Assembly (NCBI GenBank): GCA_964630905.1
Contig: CAZVWR010000051.1
Coordinates: 1 to 23,920 of the forward strand
Reading direction: 5' to 3'
Source of the DNA: JAGOEX01 sp964630905
GTDB taxonomy: Bacteria > UBP6 > UBA1177
DNA length: 23,920 bases
Shown: positions 6,947 to 14,709 of the stretch, in pieces
Layout: each line of letters begins with the position of its first letter
Numbering within the stretch: the first letter of the stretch is position 1
Program-made: the position numbers and the translations under genes
The notes under the pieces: generated by a model
Told to the model about the DNA's origin: nothing
Database searches by the model: none
Seen by the model: the letters and a program-made list of their open reading frames with translations, nothing else

Positions 6947-7714
6947 GTGAAAGTAAACACGGTCATATTCTTTTCGATTATATATTTTCTCTTTATTCCG
7001 GCGATTTTATCAGGAGAAGATGCTCCGGATGAGAATATTTTGAAAGGGAGGGATATCAGCCCTCTGCCTGATACAGACGAAAGGATCGACGGATACAGAA
7101 AAGATTACAAAAAAGTGAAAGGAAATCACATACAGCTTCCTTCAAAATACACTGTTAAAAAGACAGAACCTGTCTTGAATGAAGTTCCGGCTCCGCCTGA
7201 AGTTAAAAAGGAAGATCCTGAAATTATTGAGAAACCAGTTCGGAAAGAAGTTGAAAGACCGGTTCCGGGATATACAGGTGAAATTGTTGACGGAGTGAGA
7301 GAAGGGAAAGGAAAGCTGATTCTTGAAAACGGCGATATTTATGAAGGGAACTGGAAAAACGGGAAAAAATCGGGACACGGAATATATCTTTATTCAAGCG
7401 GGCTTAAGTACAACGGCAACTGGGAAGATGATAAGATGGATGGAACAGGTTCGCTTATATTTTCTGACGGAAGTTTGTATTGCGGTGATTTCAGTAAGGG
7501 GACAATAACAGGTGCCGGAACATTCAGATACAGCGATGGAGCTGTTTATGAAGGGGGTTGGAAAGACGGCAAATGGAACGGAAAAGGTGTTTTTAGACTT
7601 CCGGACGGCAGAATGCTAAATGCCATATTTGCAGATCATCAGGTGATAGAGATATTAAAAGAGGAAAAAACCGGCAATGAAAGCGAGGTGGAGAAAAATG
7701 ACGAAAATAATTGA
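6947..7714 (+). CDS. Exported protein with five MORN repeats
   Basis: A 255-residue protein that begins with a signal-peptide-like or N-terminal anchor segment (KVNTVIFFSIIYFLFIPAIL, 2-21). A Pro/Glu/Lys-rich linker (about 60-108) follows, then five MORN repeats of exactly 23 residues beginning at Tyr109, 132, 155, 178 and 201, each with the pattern Y-x-G-x-(W/F)-x-x-G-x-x-x-G-x-G-x. MORN repeats form elongated beta-hairpin stacks that bind proteins or lipids. The C-terminal tail is charged. The start is GTG 6947, with GAGGAG 6 bases before it and just downstream of the predicted transcription start. Its 3' end overlaps the next gene by 17 bp, implying co-translation. The role is unknown; a periplasmic or surface scaffold is an inference. 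Confidence 0.87.
   Translation: MKVNTVIFFSIIYFLFIPAILSGEDAPDENILKGRDISPLPDTDERIDGYRKDYKKVKGNHIQLPSKYTVKKTEPVLNEVPAPPEVKKEDPEIIEKPVRKEVERPVPGYTGEIVDGVREGKGKLILENGDIYEGNWKNGKKSGHGIYLYSSGLKYNGNWEDDKMDGTGSLIFSDGSLYCGDFSKGTITGAGTFRYSDGAVYEGGWKDGKWNGKGVFRLPDGRMLNAIFADHQVIEILKEEKTGNESEVEKNDENN
7271..7615 (+). repeat. Five tandem 69-bp MORN-coding units
   Basis: Five in-frame units of 69 bp, each coding one 23-residue MORN repeat, with no insertions between them. The DNA copies have diverged while keeping the Tyr/Gly/Trp framework, which points to an old protein repeat rather than a recent tandem duplication. Confidence 0.85.
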
Positions 7715-8837
7715 ATCGTTATATAAACTTAGAGAAACCCTTCACAAAAATCCCGAGTTAAGTTTTAAAGAACAGAAAACGGCAGAGATAGCGCTTGATT
7801 TTATTAGAGAAACAGTACATGACTCACCGCTTTTCAAGATTCATAGACCCTTTCTTACATCTATCGTAGTTGAATACAGCAACGGCGGCGATTCTCCTTA
7901 CAGAATATTCAGGGCGGATATGGACGCCCTTCCTGTGACAGAATGTGAGTCAAATGAAATAGTGTCAGAAAATCAAGGTGTTATGCATGCCTGTGGTCAC
8001 GATGTCCATATGACAATTCTTTGCGGACTTATTGCTGAAACTGCCCGCATTAAACCTCAGAAAAATGTTCTTTTTGTTTTTCAGCCCGGGGAAGAGGGTG
8101 CAGGGGGAGCGAAAGGGCTGATAGATTCAGGGTTCTTTGAAAGATTTAACATCGAAAGTGCATTCGCCCTCCATGTTACGGATGACCATGAGATCGGGGA
8201 AGTTGCTTCAAACGGAGGTCTTCTTTTTGCGATTCCAAGAGAGATAGATGTTGTTTTCAAAGGAAAAAGTGCCCATGCCGCCTATCCTGAAAAAGGGAAT
8301 AACGCATTGATGGCATCAGCCCGTTTTCTTTTCAAGTGTGATGAGAATTTGAGGAATGTTATTGCTGAAAACGAAGTGTTCCTTGCCCATTTCGGGAAAA
8401 TATCTTCAGGAACTGCAAGAAATATCATCTCTGACTATACCGAAATTCAGGGGACACTGAGATCATTCGATATGGATGTAATGATAAAAGGTACTGAAAT
8501 AGTTAAAAAAACGGCTGACGACTGTGCAGTATTCTTTGGATGCAGTGCTGAAGTGAAGATACTTGGAGAATATGTAGCTGTAAGGAACGACACTAAGCTT
8601 TTTGATCTGCTGAAAAAGATCTCTTTAGAAAAAGGGATCAGATGTATTGATAAAAAAGGTGAACTTGTAGGGGAAGATTTCGGATATTTCACTCAGAAAT
8701 GGGGCGGACTCCTTTTCTGGCTCGGTTCAAAAGAATCAGGAACAGATCCCAACCCTTTGCATTCAGAGAAGTTTTTCCCAAGCTTCAAAGCAATAGACAC
8801 CGGACTTAAGATAATGAGAGAAATCCTTCTTTACTGA
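7698..8837 (+). CDS. M20D-family metal-dependent amidohydrolase
   Basis: Cytoplasmic peptidase/amidase family that cleaves N-acyl or N-acetyl amino acids (hippurate, IAA-amino acid and N-acetyl-diaminopimelate hydrolases). Metal and catalytic motifs are intact: ADMDALP (73-79), MHACGHD (96-102), GEEGAGGAK (131-139), ALHV (157-160), the dimerisation/active-site segment GKSAHAAYP (189-197), GEDFGYF (325-331) and NPLHS (352-356). Its 379-residue length is standard. ATG 7698 is preferred because GAGGTGGAG lies just upstream; ATG 7677 is an alternative with no ribosome site. It overlaps the MORN gene by 17 bp. Substrate cannot be read from sequence; deacetylation of N-acetyl-diaminopimelate in lysine/peptidoglycan synthesis is one possibility. 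Confidence 0.9.
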   Translation: MTKIIESLYKLRETLHKNPELSFKEQKTAEIALDFIRETVHDSPLFKIHRPFLTSIVVEYSNGGDSPYRIFRADMDALPVTECESNEIVSENQGVMHACGHDVHMTILCGLIAETARIKPQKNVLFVFQPGEEGAGGAKGLIDSGFFERFNIESAFALHVTDDHEIGEVASNGGLLFAIPREIDVVFKGKSAHAAYPEKGNNALMASARFLFKCDENLRNVIAENEVFLAHFGKISSGTARNIISDYTEIQGTLRSFDMDVMIKGTEIVKKTADDCAVFFGCSAEVKILGEYVAVRNDTKLFDLLKKISLEKGIRCIDKKGELVGEDFGYFTQKWGGLLFWLGSKESGTDPNPLHSEKFFPSFKAIDTGLKIMREILLY

Positions 8838-8847
8838 CCTGTTTTTT

Positions 8848-8876
8848 TTGACTTAATTTAAGTAATCTGATACTTT
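8848..8876 (+). promoter_or_regulatory. Predicted promoter of the pyrC operon
   Basis: TTGACT (8848-8853), a 17-bp spacer and TACTTT (8871-8876), in the 80-bp gap before the gene at 8918. The -35 box is good and the -10 box weak. It would drive the four-gene run up to 12037. Confidence 0.35.
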
Positions 8877-8917
8877 TCACCGGTTATCGTTCAAAATTTT
8901 TTCAAGGAGAAAAATTC

Positions 8918-9274
8918 ATGAGTACAGGAAAGATCATTCAGATTGTAATTGCAGGTCTTATAATTTATGTCGGATGGTTTGTGGCTAAACCTTATGTTGA
9001 CAAATACCGTCTTGAGAAAGTTGTGGAGAACATCGCCCAGTACGGCACTATAAACACTGTCGAAAGGACTGAAAAGGAATTCCAGAACAGAATTGTCGAT
9101 CTTGGAAGAAAGGATATCCTCCCCGGCATGCTTTTTCTTGAAAAGGATGAAGAGACAAACAGGGTCAAGGCGACACTGAAATACAAAGATGAGATAAAAG
9201 TGTTCGGGCATGTTTTCAAACCGCTTGAATTCATAATAATCAAAGAAGCTGCCAAAGTTGATAAGATAATATAA
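8918..9274 (+). CDS. Small membrane-anchored protein of unknown function
   Basis: A 118-residue protein with one N-terminal membrane segment (about 6-24, IIQIVIAGLIIYVGWFVAKP), followed by a soluble alpha/beta domain rich in charged residues, with LGRKDILPGMLFLEKD and a beta-hairpin-like stretch around KATLKYKDEIKVFGHVFKP. The topology and size recall small DUF4845-type single-pass proteins, but the match is not firm. AAGGAGA precedes the ATG, and the stop codon touches the pyrC start with no gap, so the two are almost certainly co-expressed. Confidence 0.8.
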   Translation: MSTGKIIQIVIAGLIIYVGWFVAKPYVDKYRLEKVVENIAQYGTINTVERTEKEFQNRIVDLGRKDILPGMLFLEKDEETNRVKATLKYKDEIKVFGHVFKPLEFIIIKEAAKVDKII

Positions 9275-10549
9275 ATGAAACTTGTCATCAAGAACGGAAC
9301 ACTGATCAACCCTGCCGGAAATATCAACGGAAAAACTTCGCTGGTAATTGAAGACGGCATAATAGCGGAGATAACTGAAAACCCTTATATTTCAGGGGCG
9401 GAAGTAATCGATGCAGACGGGATGATCGTCGCTCCCGGTTTCATTGATATCCATGTCCATTTCAGAGAGCCGGGTTACGAGCACAAGGAAGATATTCTGA
9501 CAGGGCTCAATGCCGCAGCCGCAGGCGGTTTTACGGCTGTCTGCACAATGCCGAACACAAATCCTGTTCCGGATAATGCTGAAACTGTAAAACTGATGCT
9601 TGAAAAGGCCGCAAAAGGGAATGGCGTCAGACTTTATCCAGTTGCCTCGGCGACAAAAGGGATCAAAGGTGTCGAGATTTCTGATTCCGATGAACTTAAA
9701 AAAGCGGGAGCAGTTGCACTCAGTGATGACGGAAGACCTGTTGCTGACACAGCTCTCCTGAAAAAGATCATGGAAAAAGGGAGATCCTGCGGCATGAAAT
9801 ATGTTTCCCACAGTGAAGATCTCTATCTTGCTGAGGGCGGACAGATGAATGAAGGTCACTTCTCGACTGTTTACGGAATGAAAGGAATTCCTGTCGTCGG
9901 TGAAGCTTCTCAGATCGCCCGTGATTCCATGCTGGCTGAATATCTTGATGTTCCTCTTCATATTTCCCATGTCAGTGCCAATATGTCAGTTGATATAATA
10001 AGATATTTCAAAAGACGCGGCGTCAATGTTACCTGCGAAACGGCACCTCACTATATCACTTTAACCGATGAAGCGGTAGGGAGATCCGGCACAAATGCAA
10101 AGATAAATCCTCCCCTTAGAACTGAACAGGACAGACTCGCAATTATTGAAGCACTGAAAGACAGGACAATTGATGCAATAGCGACAGACCATGCGCCGCA
10201 TCATCAGAAAGAAAAAGAAGCAGATTTCAGTTCGGCTCCATGCGGCATAATCGGACTTGAAACAGCTCTTCCGCTTGTTTTGAAGCTTTATCACGAAGGA
10301 ATTCTTACAATTGAAAGGGTTGTCGAGCTTTTTACCGCAGGATACAGCATAATGGGTGTTCCGGGCGGGATCATTGAAAAAGGTGCAATTGCTGACATTA
10401 CGGTTTTTGATACAAATTACCAGTGGACAATTGATAAGAACAGATTCCTGTCCAAAAGCAGAAACACACCTTTCCACGGTTTCAATGTAAAAGGTGCTGT
10501 ATTCGCTACGATAGCAGATGGAAAAATCATTTATAAAAGGGATTTTTAA
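9275..10549 (+). CDS. pyrC: Dihydroorotase, class I
   Basis: Third enzyme of de novo pyrimidine synthesis, closing N-carbamoyl-aspartate to dihydroorotate. It is 424 residues long, as usual for the zinc class I form. Ligands are visible: HVHFREPG (60-67) with H60 and H62, D151/D152 in VALSDDGRP, H179, H232 in LHISHVS and the catalytic Asp305 in TDHAPHH. CETAPHY (254-260) and INPPLR (277-282) are typical too. All active-site residues are present, so it is not an inactive paralogue. It starts directly after the stop of the previous gene and its TAA overlaps the next ATG by one base (TAATG). No other pyrimidine genes are nearby. Confidence 0.95.
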   Translation: MKLVIKNGTLINPAGNINGKTSLVIEDGIIAEITENPYISGAEVIDADGMIVAPGFIDIHVHFREPGYEHKEDILTGLNAAAAGGFTAVCTMPNTNPVPDNAETVKLMLEKAAKGNGVRLYPVASATKGIKGVEISDSDELKKAGAVALSDDGRPVADTALLKKIMEKGRSCGMKYVSHSEDLYLAEGGQMNEGHFSTVYGMKGIPVVGEASQIARDSMLAEYLDVPLHISHVSANMSVDIIRYFKRRGVNVTCETAPHYITLTDEAVGRSGTNAKINPPLRTEQDRLAIIEALKDRTIDAIATDHAPHHQKEKEADFSSAPCGIIGLETALPLVLKLYHEGILTIERVVELFTAGYSIMGVPGGIIEKGAIADITVFDTNYQWTIDKNRFLSKSRNTPFHGFNVKGAVFATIADGKIIYKRDF

Positions 10550-11166
10550 TGAGTGCAGTGAAAACAAGGATATATTCCTCTTTTGATGAATCCGAAGCGG
10601 CATTGCTGCATGATTTTAAAAAGGAGGCTTTCTATTTTACAGGTGAAGATCTGAAAAATTTCAATTTCTGGCAGCAGTATTTCAATCTCTTTTTCATATA
10701 TCACTACGATATCGGTGAAGGTAAAACGCTTGCAGAGAAAAGGGAACTTGAAAAAGCAAGTGTGAGACTTTTTTCTCCTTCGCTTTTTTCAAGATTAAAA
10801 GGGGAAGATCTTTTTACAGGAGAAAAATTTGTTCTGTCAGGTGATGAAGAGAATTCTCTGACATGGTATAAGGAAAGGGATTTTATTCTCTCATTTTTTC
10901 ATCAGAGAGACGACGGGATCCATTTTGTTGAAAGCCGCTCTGCTCTTCTCATGCCTGTTAAAGCGGCAGGTTTTTTCAAGAAACTTAAGAAAGCTCTTGA
11001 TGAAGGGAGTTATTTCCCGTCAGCCAATTATATTCTTTTTCTTTTATCTATACTCATGATGAAAAAGGAGCGGTTCGCCAGTTCAAAACTGTATGATCCA
11101 TATCAATTTGAAGAAATAGAAAAACTCCATCTATACTATGAAAAATTCGCTAAATTCCTTATCTGA
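10549..11166 (+). CDS. Unknown 205-residue protein between pyrC and the radical SAM gene
   Basis: Not recognised. It has no signal peptide and is mostly helical in appearance with many aromatic and charged residues (FNFWQQYFNLFFIYHYD about 38-54; YILFLLSILMMKKERF about 161-176). The second stretch is hydrophobic and could be a buried helix or a short membrane segment. Its ATG overlaps the pyrC stop by one base and its end overlaps the radical SAM gene by 29 bp, so it is real and translationally coupled on both sides. Confidence 0.8.
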   Translation: MSAVKTRIYSSFDESEAALLHDFKKEAFYFTGEDLKNFNFWQQYFNLFFIYHYDIGEGKTLAEKRELEKASVRLFSPSLFSRLKGEDLFTGEKFVLSGDEENSLTWYKERDFILSFFHQRDDGIHFVESRSALLMPVKAAGFFKKLKKALDEGSYFPSANYILFLLSILMMKKERFASSKLYDPYQFEEIEKLHLYYEKFAKFLI

Positions 11167-12037
11167 AACCCGTTTAAATGAACTTGTTCAAAAGGCGGCG
11201 ACTCTTTTTGAGAGAGGGGAATGCTGTCCTGTAAATTGCGGCGGTGGAGATGTCCGTCCATGCGGTGCTGCAAAAGAGGGGATAAAGGTTGCAAGCTTTG
11301 CAGTTCATGAAGGTGAAGAACCGCCTGTAAGCGGCTGGAACGGAGCAGGCAACATTTTCTTTTCAGGTTGCAGTGCAAAATGTGTTTTCTGTCAGAACTG
11401 GCCTATAAGTCATGAGAACAACGGAAAGATATATTCGATAGAGGAATTCGGTCAGAACATTATAAAACTTATCAGAAAGAATGTTCATAACATTAATCTT
11501 GTGACAAGTGACCACTATCTTGGAAGAATTCTGGAGTCATTTAAAAATATCAGAAATGAACTTAATGTTCCTTTGGTCTATAACTGCAACGGAGCTCACA
11601 CTGAAGAGCTTTTTAAAATTATTCTTGAAATGAGCGATATTTTTCTTTTCGATGTAAAATATGCGACTGACGAGCCATCTGCTGAACTGAGCTGTATAAA
11701 AGATTATGTGAAATATAACGGCAGGTGTCTTGATATGCTTTTAAATAAAAATATTCCGTGGGTCGAGAACGAATTAGGGATACTTCGCAAAGGGCTTATA
11801 ATAAGACATCTCGTGTTGCCTGGATATATTGATAATTCGCTTCAAGTTGTTGAACTTCTTAATGATTATAGAAAAAGAGGACTCGATTTTAAACTGAGCT
11901 TGATGAGTCAGTATTTCCCGGCACATCTTGCACACGGCATCGAAAAAATCAACAGAAGGCTTACCCTTGAGGAATATTCCAAGGTGACTGAACTTGTTGA
12001 AGAATATGAGATAGAAGGCTGGGTTCAGGAGCTTTAA
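11138..12037 (+). CDS. Radical SAM protein related to PflX / COG1313
   Basis: A 299-residue iron-sulfur enzyme of the radical SAM superfamily. The cluster-binding CxxxCxxC is CSAKCVFC (78-85), preceded by a Cys-rich N-terminus (C29, C30, C34, C42) of the kind seen in PflX-like proteins. YNCNGAH and FDVKYA resemble other members. These are annotated as pyruvate-formate-lyase-activase-like, but no glycyl-radical enzyme is encoded here and the real substrate of the family is unclear. It starts inside the preceding gene (29-bp overlap). The C-terminus ends at GWVQEL, a typical closing motif for the group. Confidence 0.87.
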   Translation: MKNSLNSLSETRLNELVQKAATLFERGECCPVNCGGGDVRPCGAAKEGIKVASFAVHEGEEPPVSGWNGAGNIFFSGCSAKCVFCQNWPISHENNGKIYSIEEFGQNIIKLIRKNVHNINLVTSDHYLGRILESFKNIRNELNVPLVYNCNGAHTEELFKIILEMSDIFLFDVKYATDEPSAELSCIKDYVKYNGRCLDMLLNKNIPWVENELGILRKGLIIRHLVLPGYIDNSLQVVELLNDYRKRGLDFKLSLMSQYFPAHLAHGIEKINRRLTLEEYSKVTELVEEYEIEGWVQEL

Positions 12038-12096
12038 GAAAATTTGCTCTGTAATCACGATGATGGTATCTTTTGCGAGATGAATTGAGGTGAACT

Positions 12097-12693
12097 ATGA
12101 GAAATAAATATTTTATTTTTATTGCTGTTATAACGGTTCTATATTCCTGTTCAGAAAAAAAAATCGGTGATGGTTACGGACTTTGCAAAGAAGGGGAGAC
12201 CCGTTGTACCGGCAATAAGCTTGAGGTTTGCAGCATTTTTAAGGAATGGGCACTTGAAAGAGAATGCGATTTTTACGGTGGTGAATGTGTAACTGAAGGA
12301 AAGAATTCCTACTGCACTGAATCGGGAGATGATAAGGAGTGGTTTGACGGCAACTTTGACTGGGGCGAAGAAGAAGATGACGAATACCTTGAAGAAGACG
12401 ATGATCCGATAATTTATGATTATGATAGCTATGATGAAGATGCTGTTGACAGCGAAGAAACCGATGAAGACAGCGATGAATGGTTTGATGATGATGAGCA
12501 GGATATTGATATAATTGACGAAGATATTGTAGAACCTGTTTGCGGCAACGGTGAACTTGAAACAGGTGAAGTCTGCGAAAAGGGAGATTTGACCGACTGC
12601 ACAGAAATTGATCCTGAAAAATATTCAGGCGGAAAGGCGTTCTGCCTTGATGACTGCTCAGGATATAACACTATCACATGCAGCGAAAAATGA
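12097..12693 (+). CDS. Acidic, cysteine-rich lipoprotein
   Basis: A 198-residue exported lipoprotein: hydrophobic signal with lipobox LYSC (Cys18), then a Cys-rich module (C30, C37, C45, C57, C64, C73), a long Asp/Glu-rich linker (about 78-146) and a second Cys-rich module starting CGNGELETGEVC (149-160). The last motif is of the CGNG/CGDG...GE.CD type common on surface proteins of myxobacteria and relatives. GAGGTGAAC precedes the ATG. A weak promoter (TTGCTC at 12044, TATCTT at 12067) may lie in the 59-bp gap. It faces the ABC-F gene tail-to-tail, 17 bp apart. Function is unknown; a surface or calcium-binding role is a guess from its charge. Confidence 0.85.
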   Translation: MRNKYFIFIAVITVLYSCSEKKIGDGYGLCKEGETRCTGNKLEVCSIFKEWALERECDFYGGECVTEGKNSYCTESGDDKEWFDGNFDWGEEEDDEYLEEDDDPIIYDYDSYDEDAVDSEETDEDSDEWFDDDEQDIDIIDEDIVEPVCGNGELETGEVCEKGDLTDCTEIDPEKYSGGKAFCLDDCSGYNTITCSEK

Positions 12694-12710
12694 TGAAGAA
12701 TCTTTTTATG

Positions 12711-14630
12711 TCAAATCGCAGAAAGCTTTTCCAACTCTTCAGTTTTTTCTTCCCACTGTTCCATGAGTTTGAGAAGCTTGCTGTCTATCGCAGTTATTTT
12801 CTTTGAGATTTCCGGCTGATTGCCTGGACTGGAATTTAATTGGTTTGAGAGAGAGTTCTTTTCCTTTTCAAGATTATTGATCTCTTTCTGAGTGTTTTCG
12901 ATCTCTTTTCTAAGTCTGTTAATTTTGTTTCTGACTTCTTTCTGCTGGGCAAAATCCATTTTTCCTTTACTTAACGGTGTATCTGTGCCGCCGGATTTTG
13001 CTTTTTCTTCGTCAATTATGTCGTGTCCGTAGCGTTCAAGATATTCATTGTAAGTGCCTGGGAAATTTATAATGTCACATTTTCCCCTGAAATATACGAC
13101 ACTTGTGGCAAGTGAATTGATGAAATATGAGTCGTGCGAAACAAAAACTATTGTTGCATCGATGTTCTGGAGAGTTTTTAAAAGTATCTCCTTTGAGTCA
13201 ATGTCAAGATGGGTTGTAGGTTCGTCAAGGAGCAACAGATTTCCCGGATTCATTATCATTTTTATGAAAGCAAGGCGGACTTTTTCTCCACCGCTTAAGA
13301 CTCCGATCCTTTTATCCCAGTCATCTTCATAGAAAAGGAAGCATCCAAGAAGTGTTTTAACTCTTGACATCAGATCAAAAGGTGCAATAGATTCAATGAA
13401 TTGTATTACACTCATGTCCGGTGGAAGAAGTGTTATCTCATGCTGTCTGAAATAACTTACTTCGACATCCTTGCCAAGCCGGCACTCACCTGACAACGGC
13501 TCGATCTCGCCGCCGATTATGTTCATCAGCGTTGATTTTCCAAAACCGTTACGGCCCACAAGTGCGATCCTTTCTCTTCGTGAAATTATCCGCTTGTAAT
13601 CAGCAATGACATCAATATCGCCGAAACTGTGGTAGAGTTTATCAATTTCAGTAACTATTTCACCTCCTCTTTTCGGGTCAGGCAGGCGGAAACTCATTTT
13701 TGACGGGGTTCTTGGAAGAGTTATCAGTTCAGCTTTGAGTTTTTCCATCTGTTTATATTTTGACTGGGCAAGGGGTGCAGTTGCGGCATTGAACCGGTTC
13801 TTTTCATAAAAATCGTTTAAGGTCTTTATCTCATCAAGCTGTTTTTCCCGCTGTTTTTCAAGAATTTTCAGTCTTTGTTCCTTTTCAACGAGATAGAAGT
13901 CGTAGTTCCCGCGGTAAATACTCACATTTCCTGCAAAAACTTCCCATGTCTCTTCAACGACACGGTTAAGAAAATCCCTGTCGTGAGAAACAAGAAGCAC
14001 CTGTCCGTCAAATTTCATCATCCACTCTGCAAGGAAATCTATTGTTGCGATGTCAAGATAGTTTGTCGGCTCGTCAAGAAGAACGATGTCGGGTTCCCGG
14101 ACAAGAACTCTTGCCAGAGCGATCCTCATCTGCCAGCCGCCGCTTAAAGTTTTTGCGTTGCGGTTCCAGTCCTCTTTTGAAAAACCGAGGTTTAAAAGAA
14201 TCGTTTCAACTGAGTTCTTCCTTTTCTTTTTTACATCGAGAGTATGAAGTTCTTCAACAACTTCGGCAAGTTCCTCGCAAAGTGAATCATCAGGGTTTGA
14301 ATCATTTTCAAGAATTTTGATTATTTCCGCTTCACGGGCTGAAAGCTCGTTGAACCTGTCAGAATTAAGCCATGCAGAAACTTCTTCATAAACAGTCCCT
14401 TTGAAATCGTAAACTGCCTGCTGAGGAAGATATTCAACAATTGCATGTCTTTTTGTGGTTATTTCACCTGTGTCGGCATATTCGATCCCTGCGATTATCT
14501 TCATCAGAGTCGATTTGCCCGAACCGTTCATCCCGACTAAAGCAGTCCTTTTTTTGGAAAGAGGTATCGTCACATGTTTTAATATTGCCTGTCCTGCATA
14601 CTGTTTTGAAATGTCACTGAGTAGAAGCAT
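12711..14630 (-). CDS. ABC-F family ATPase (Uup/YheS-like)
   Basis: Soluble protein with two ABC ATPase domains and no membrane part; ABC-F proteins act on the ribosome, resolving stalled translation or giving antibiotic resistance. First domain: GMNGSGKS (33-40), LSGGWQMR (162-169), LLDEPTNYLD. Second: GRNGFGKS (359-366), LSGGEKVR (445-452), LLDEPTTHLD. Between them is the linker/arm (about 245-310) and at the end a charged coiled coil (about 560-635) like the C-terminal domain of Uup/YheS. ATG 14630 (639 residues) is preferred: ACGGGGAT lies before it, and the longer start at 14660 overlaps the predicted -10 box. No resistance context is visible; a housekeeping role is likelier. Confidence 0.93.
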   Translation of the reverse strand: MLLLSDISKQYAGQAILKHVTIPLSKKRTALVGMNGSGKSTLMKIIAGIEYADTGEITTKRHAIVEYLPQQAVYDFKGTVYEEVSAWLNSDRFNELSAREAEIIKILENDSNPDDSLCEELAEVVEELHTLDVKKKRKNSVETILLNLGFSKEDWNRNAKTLSGGWQMRIALARVLVREPDIVLLDEPTNYLDIATIDFLAEWMMKFDGQVLLVSHDRDFLNRVVEETWEVFAGNVSIYRGNYDFYLVEKEQRLKILEKQREKQLDEIKTLNDFYEKNRFNAATAPLAQSKYKQMEKLKAELITLPRTPSKMSFRLPDPKRGGEIVTEIDKLYHSFGDIDVIADYKRIISRRERIALVGRNGFGKSTLMNIIGGEIEPLSGECRLGKDVEVSYFRQHEITLLPPDMSVIQFIESIAPFDLMSRVKTLLGCFLFYEDDWDKRIGVLSGGEKVRLAFIKMIMNPGNLLLLDEPTTHLDIDSKEILLKTLQNIDATIVFVSHDSYFINSLATSVVYFRGKCDIINFPGTYNEYLERYGHDIIDEEKAKSGGTDTPLSKGKMDFAQQKEVRNKINRLRKEIENTQKEINNLEKEKNSLSNQLNSSPGNQPEISKKITAIDSKLLKLMEQWEEKTEELEKLSAI

Positions 14631-14658
14631 AATATCCCCGTCAAAAAATCCGGATGGC

Positions 14659-14686
14659 ATTCTACATAGTATGAAATAAAAGGCAA
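14659..14686 (-). promoter_or_regulatory. Predicted promoter of the ABC-F gene
   Basis: On the minus strand TTGCCT (14686-14681), a 16-bp spacer and TAGAAT (14664-14659). Transcription would start at about 14652, giving a leader of about 22 bases to ATG 14630. Confidence 0.4.
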
Positions 14687-14709
14687 AAACTCGTATTAAA
14701 CAATTAAGT

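Noticed and set aside
12429..12677. Minus-strand Ser-rich open frame
   Set aside because: It is the complement of the Asp/Glu-rich codons of the lipoprotein at 12097 (GAT/GAA read as ATC/TTC and Ser codons), an expected shadow of low-complexity DNA.
12694..12710. Bidirectional terminator between the convergent genes
   Set aside because: Only a 17-bp A/T-rich gap with no GC stem; no intrinsic terminator can be supported.
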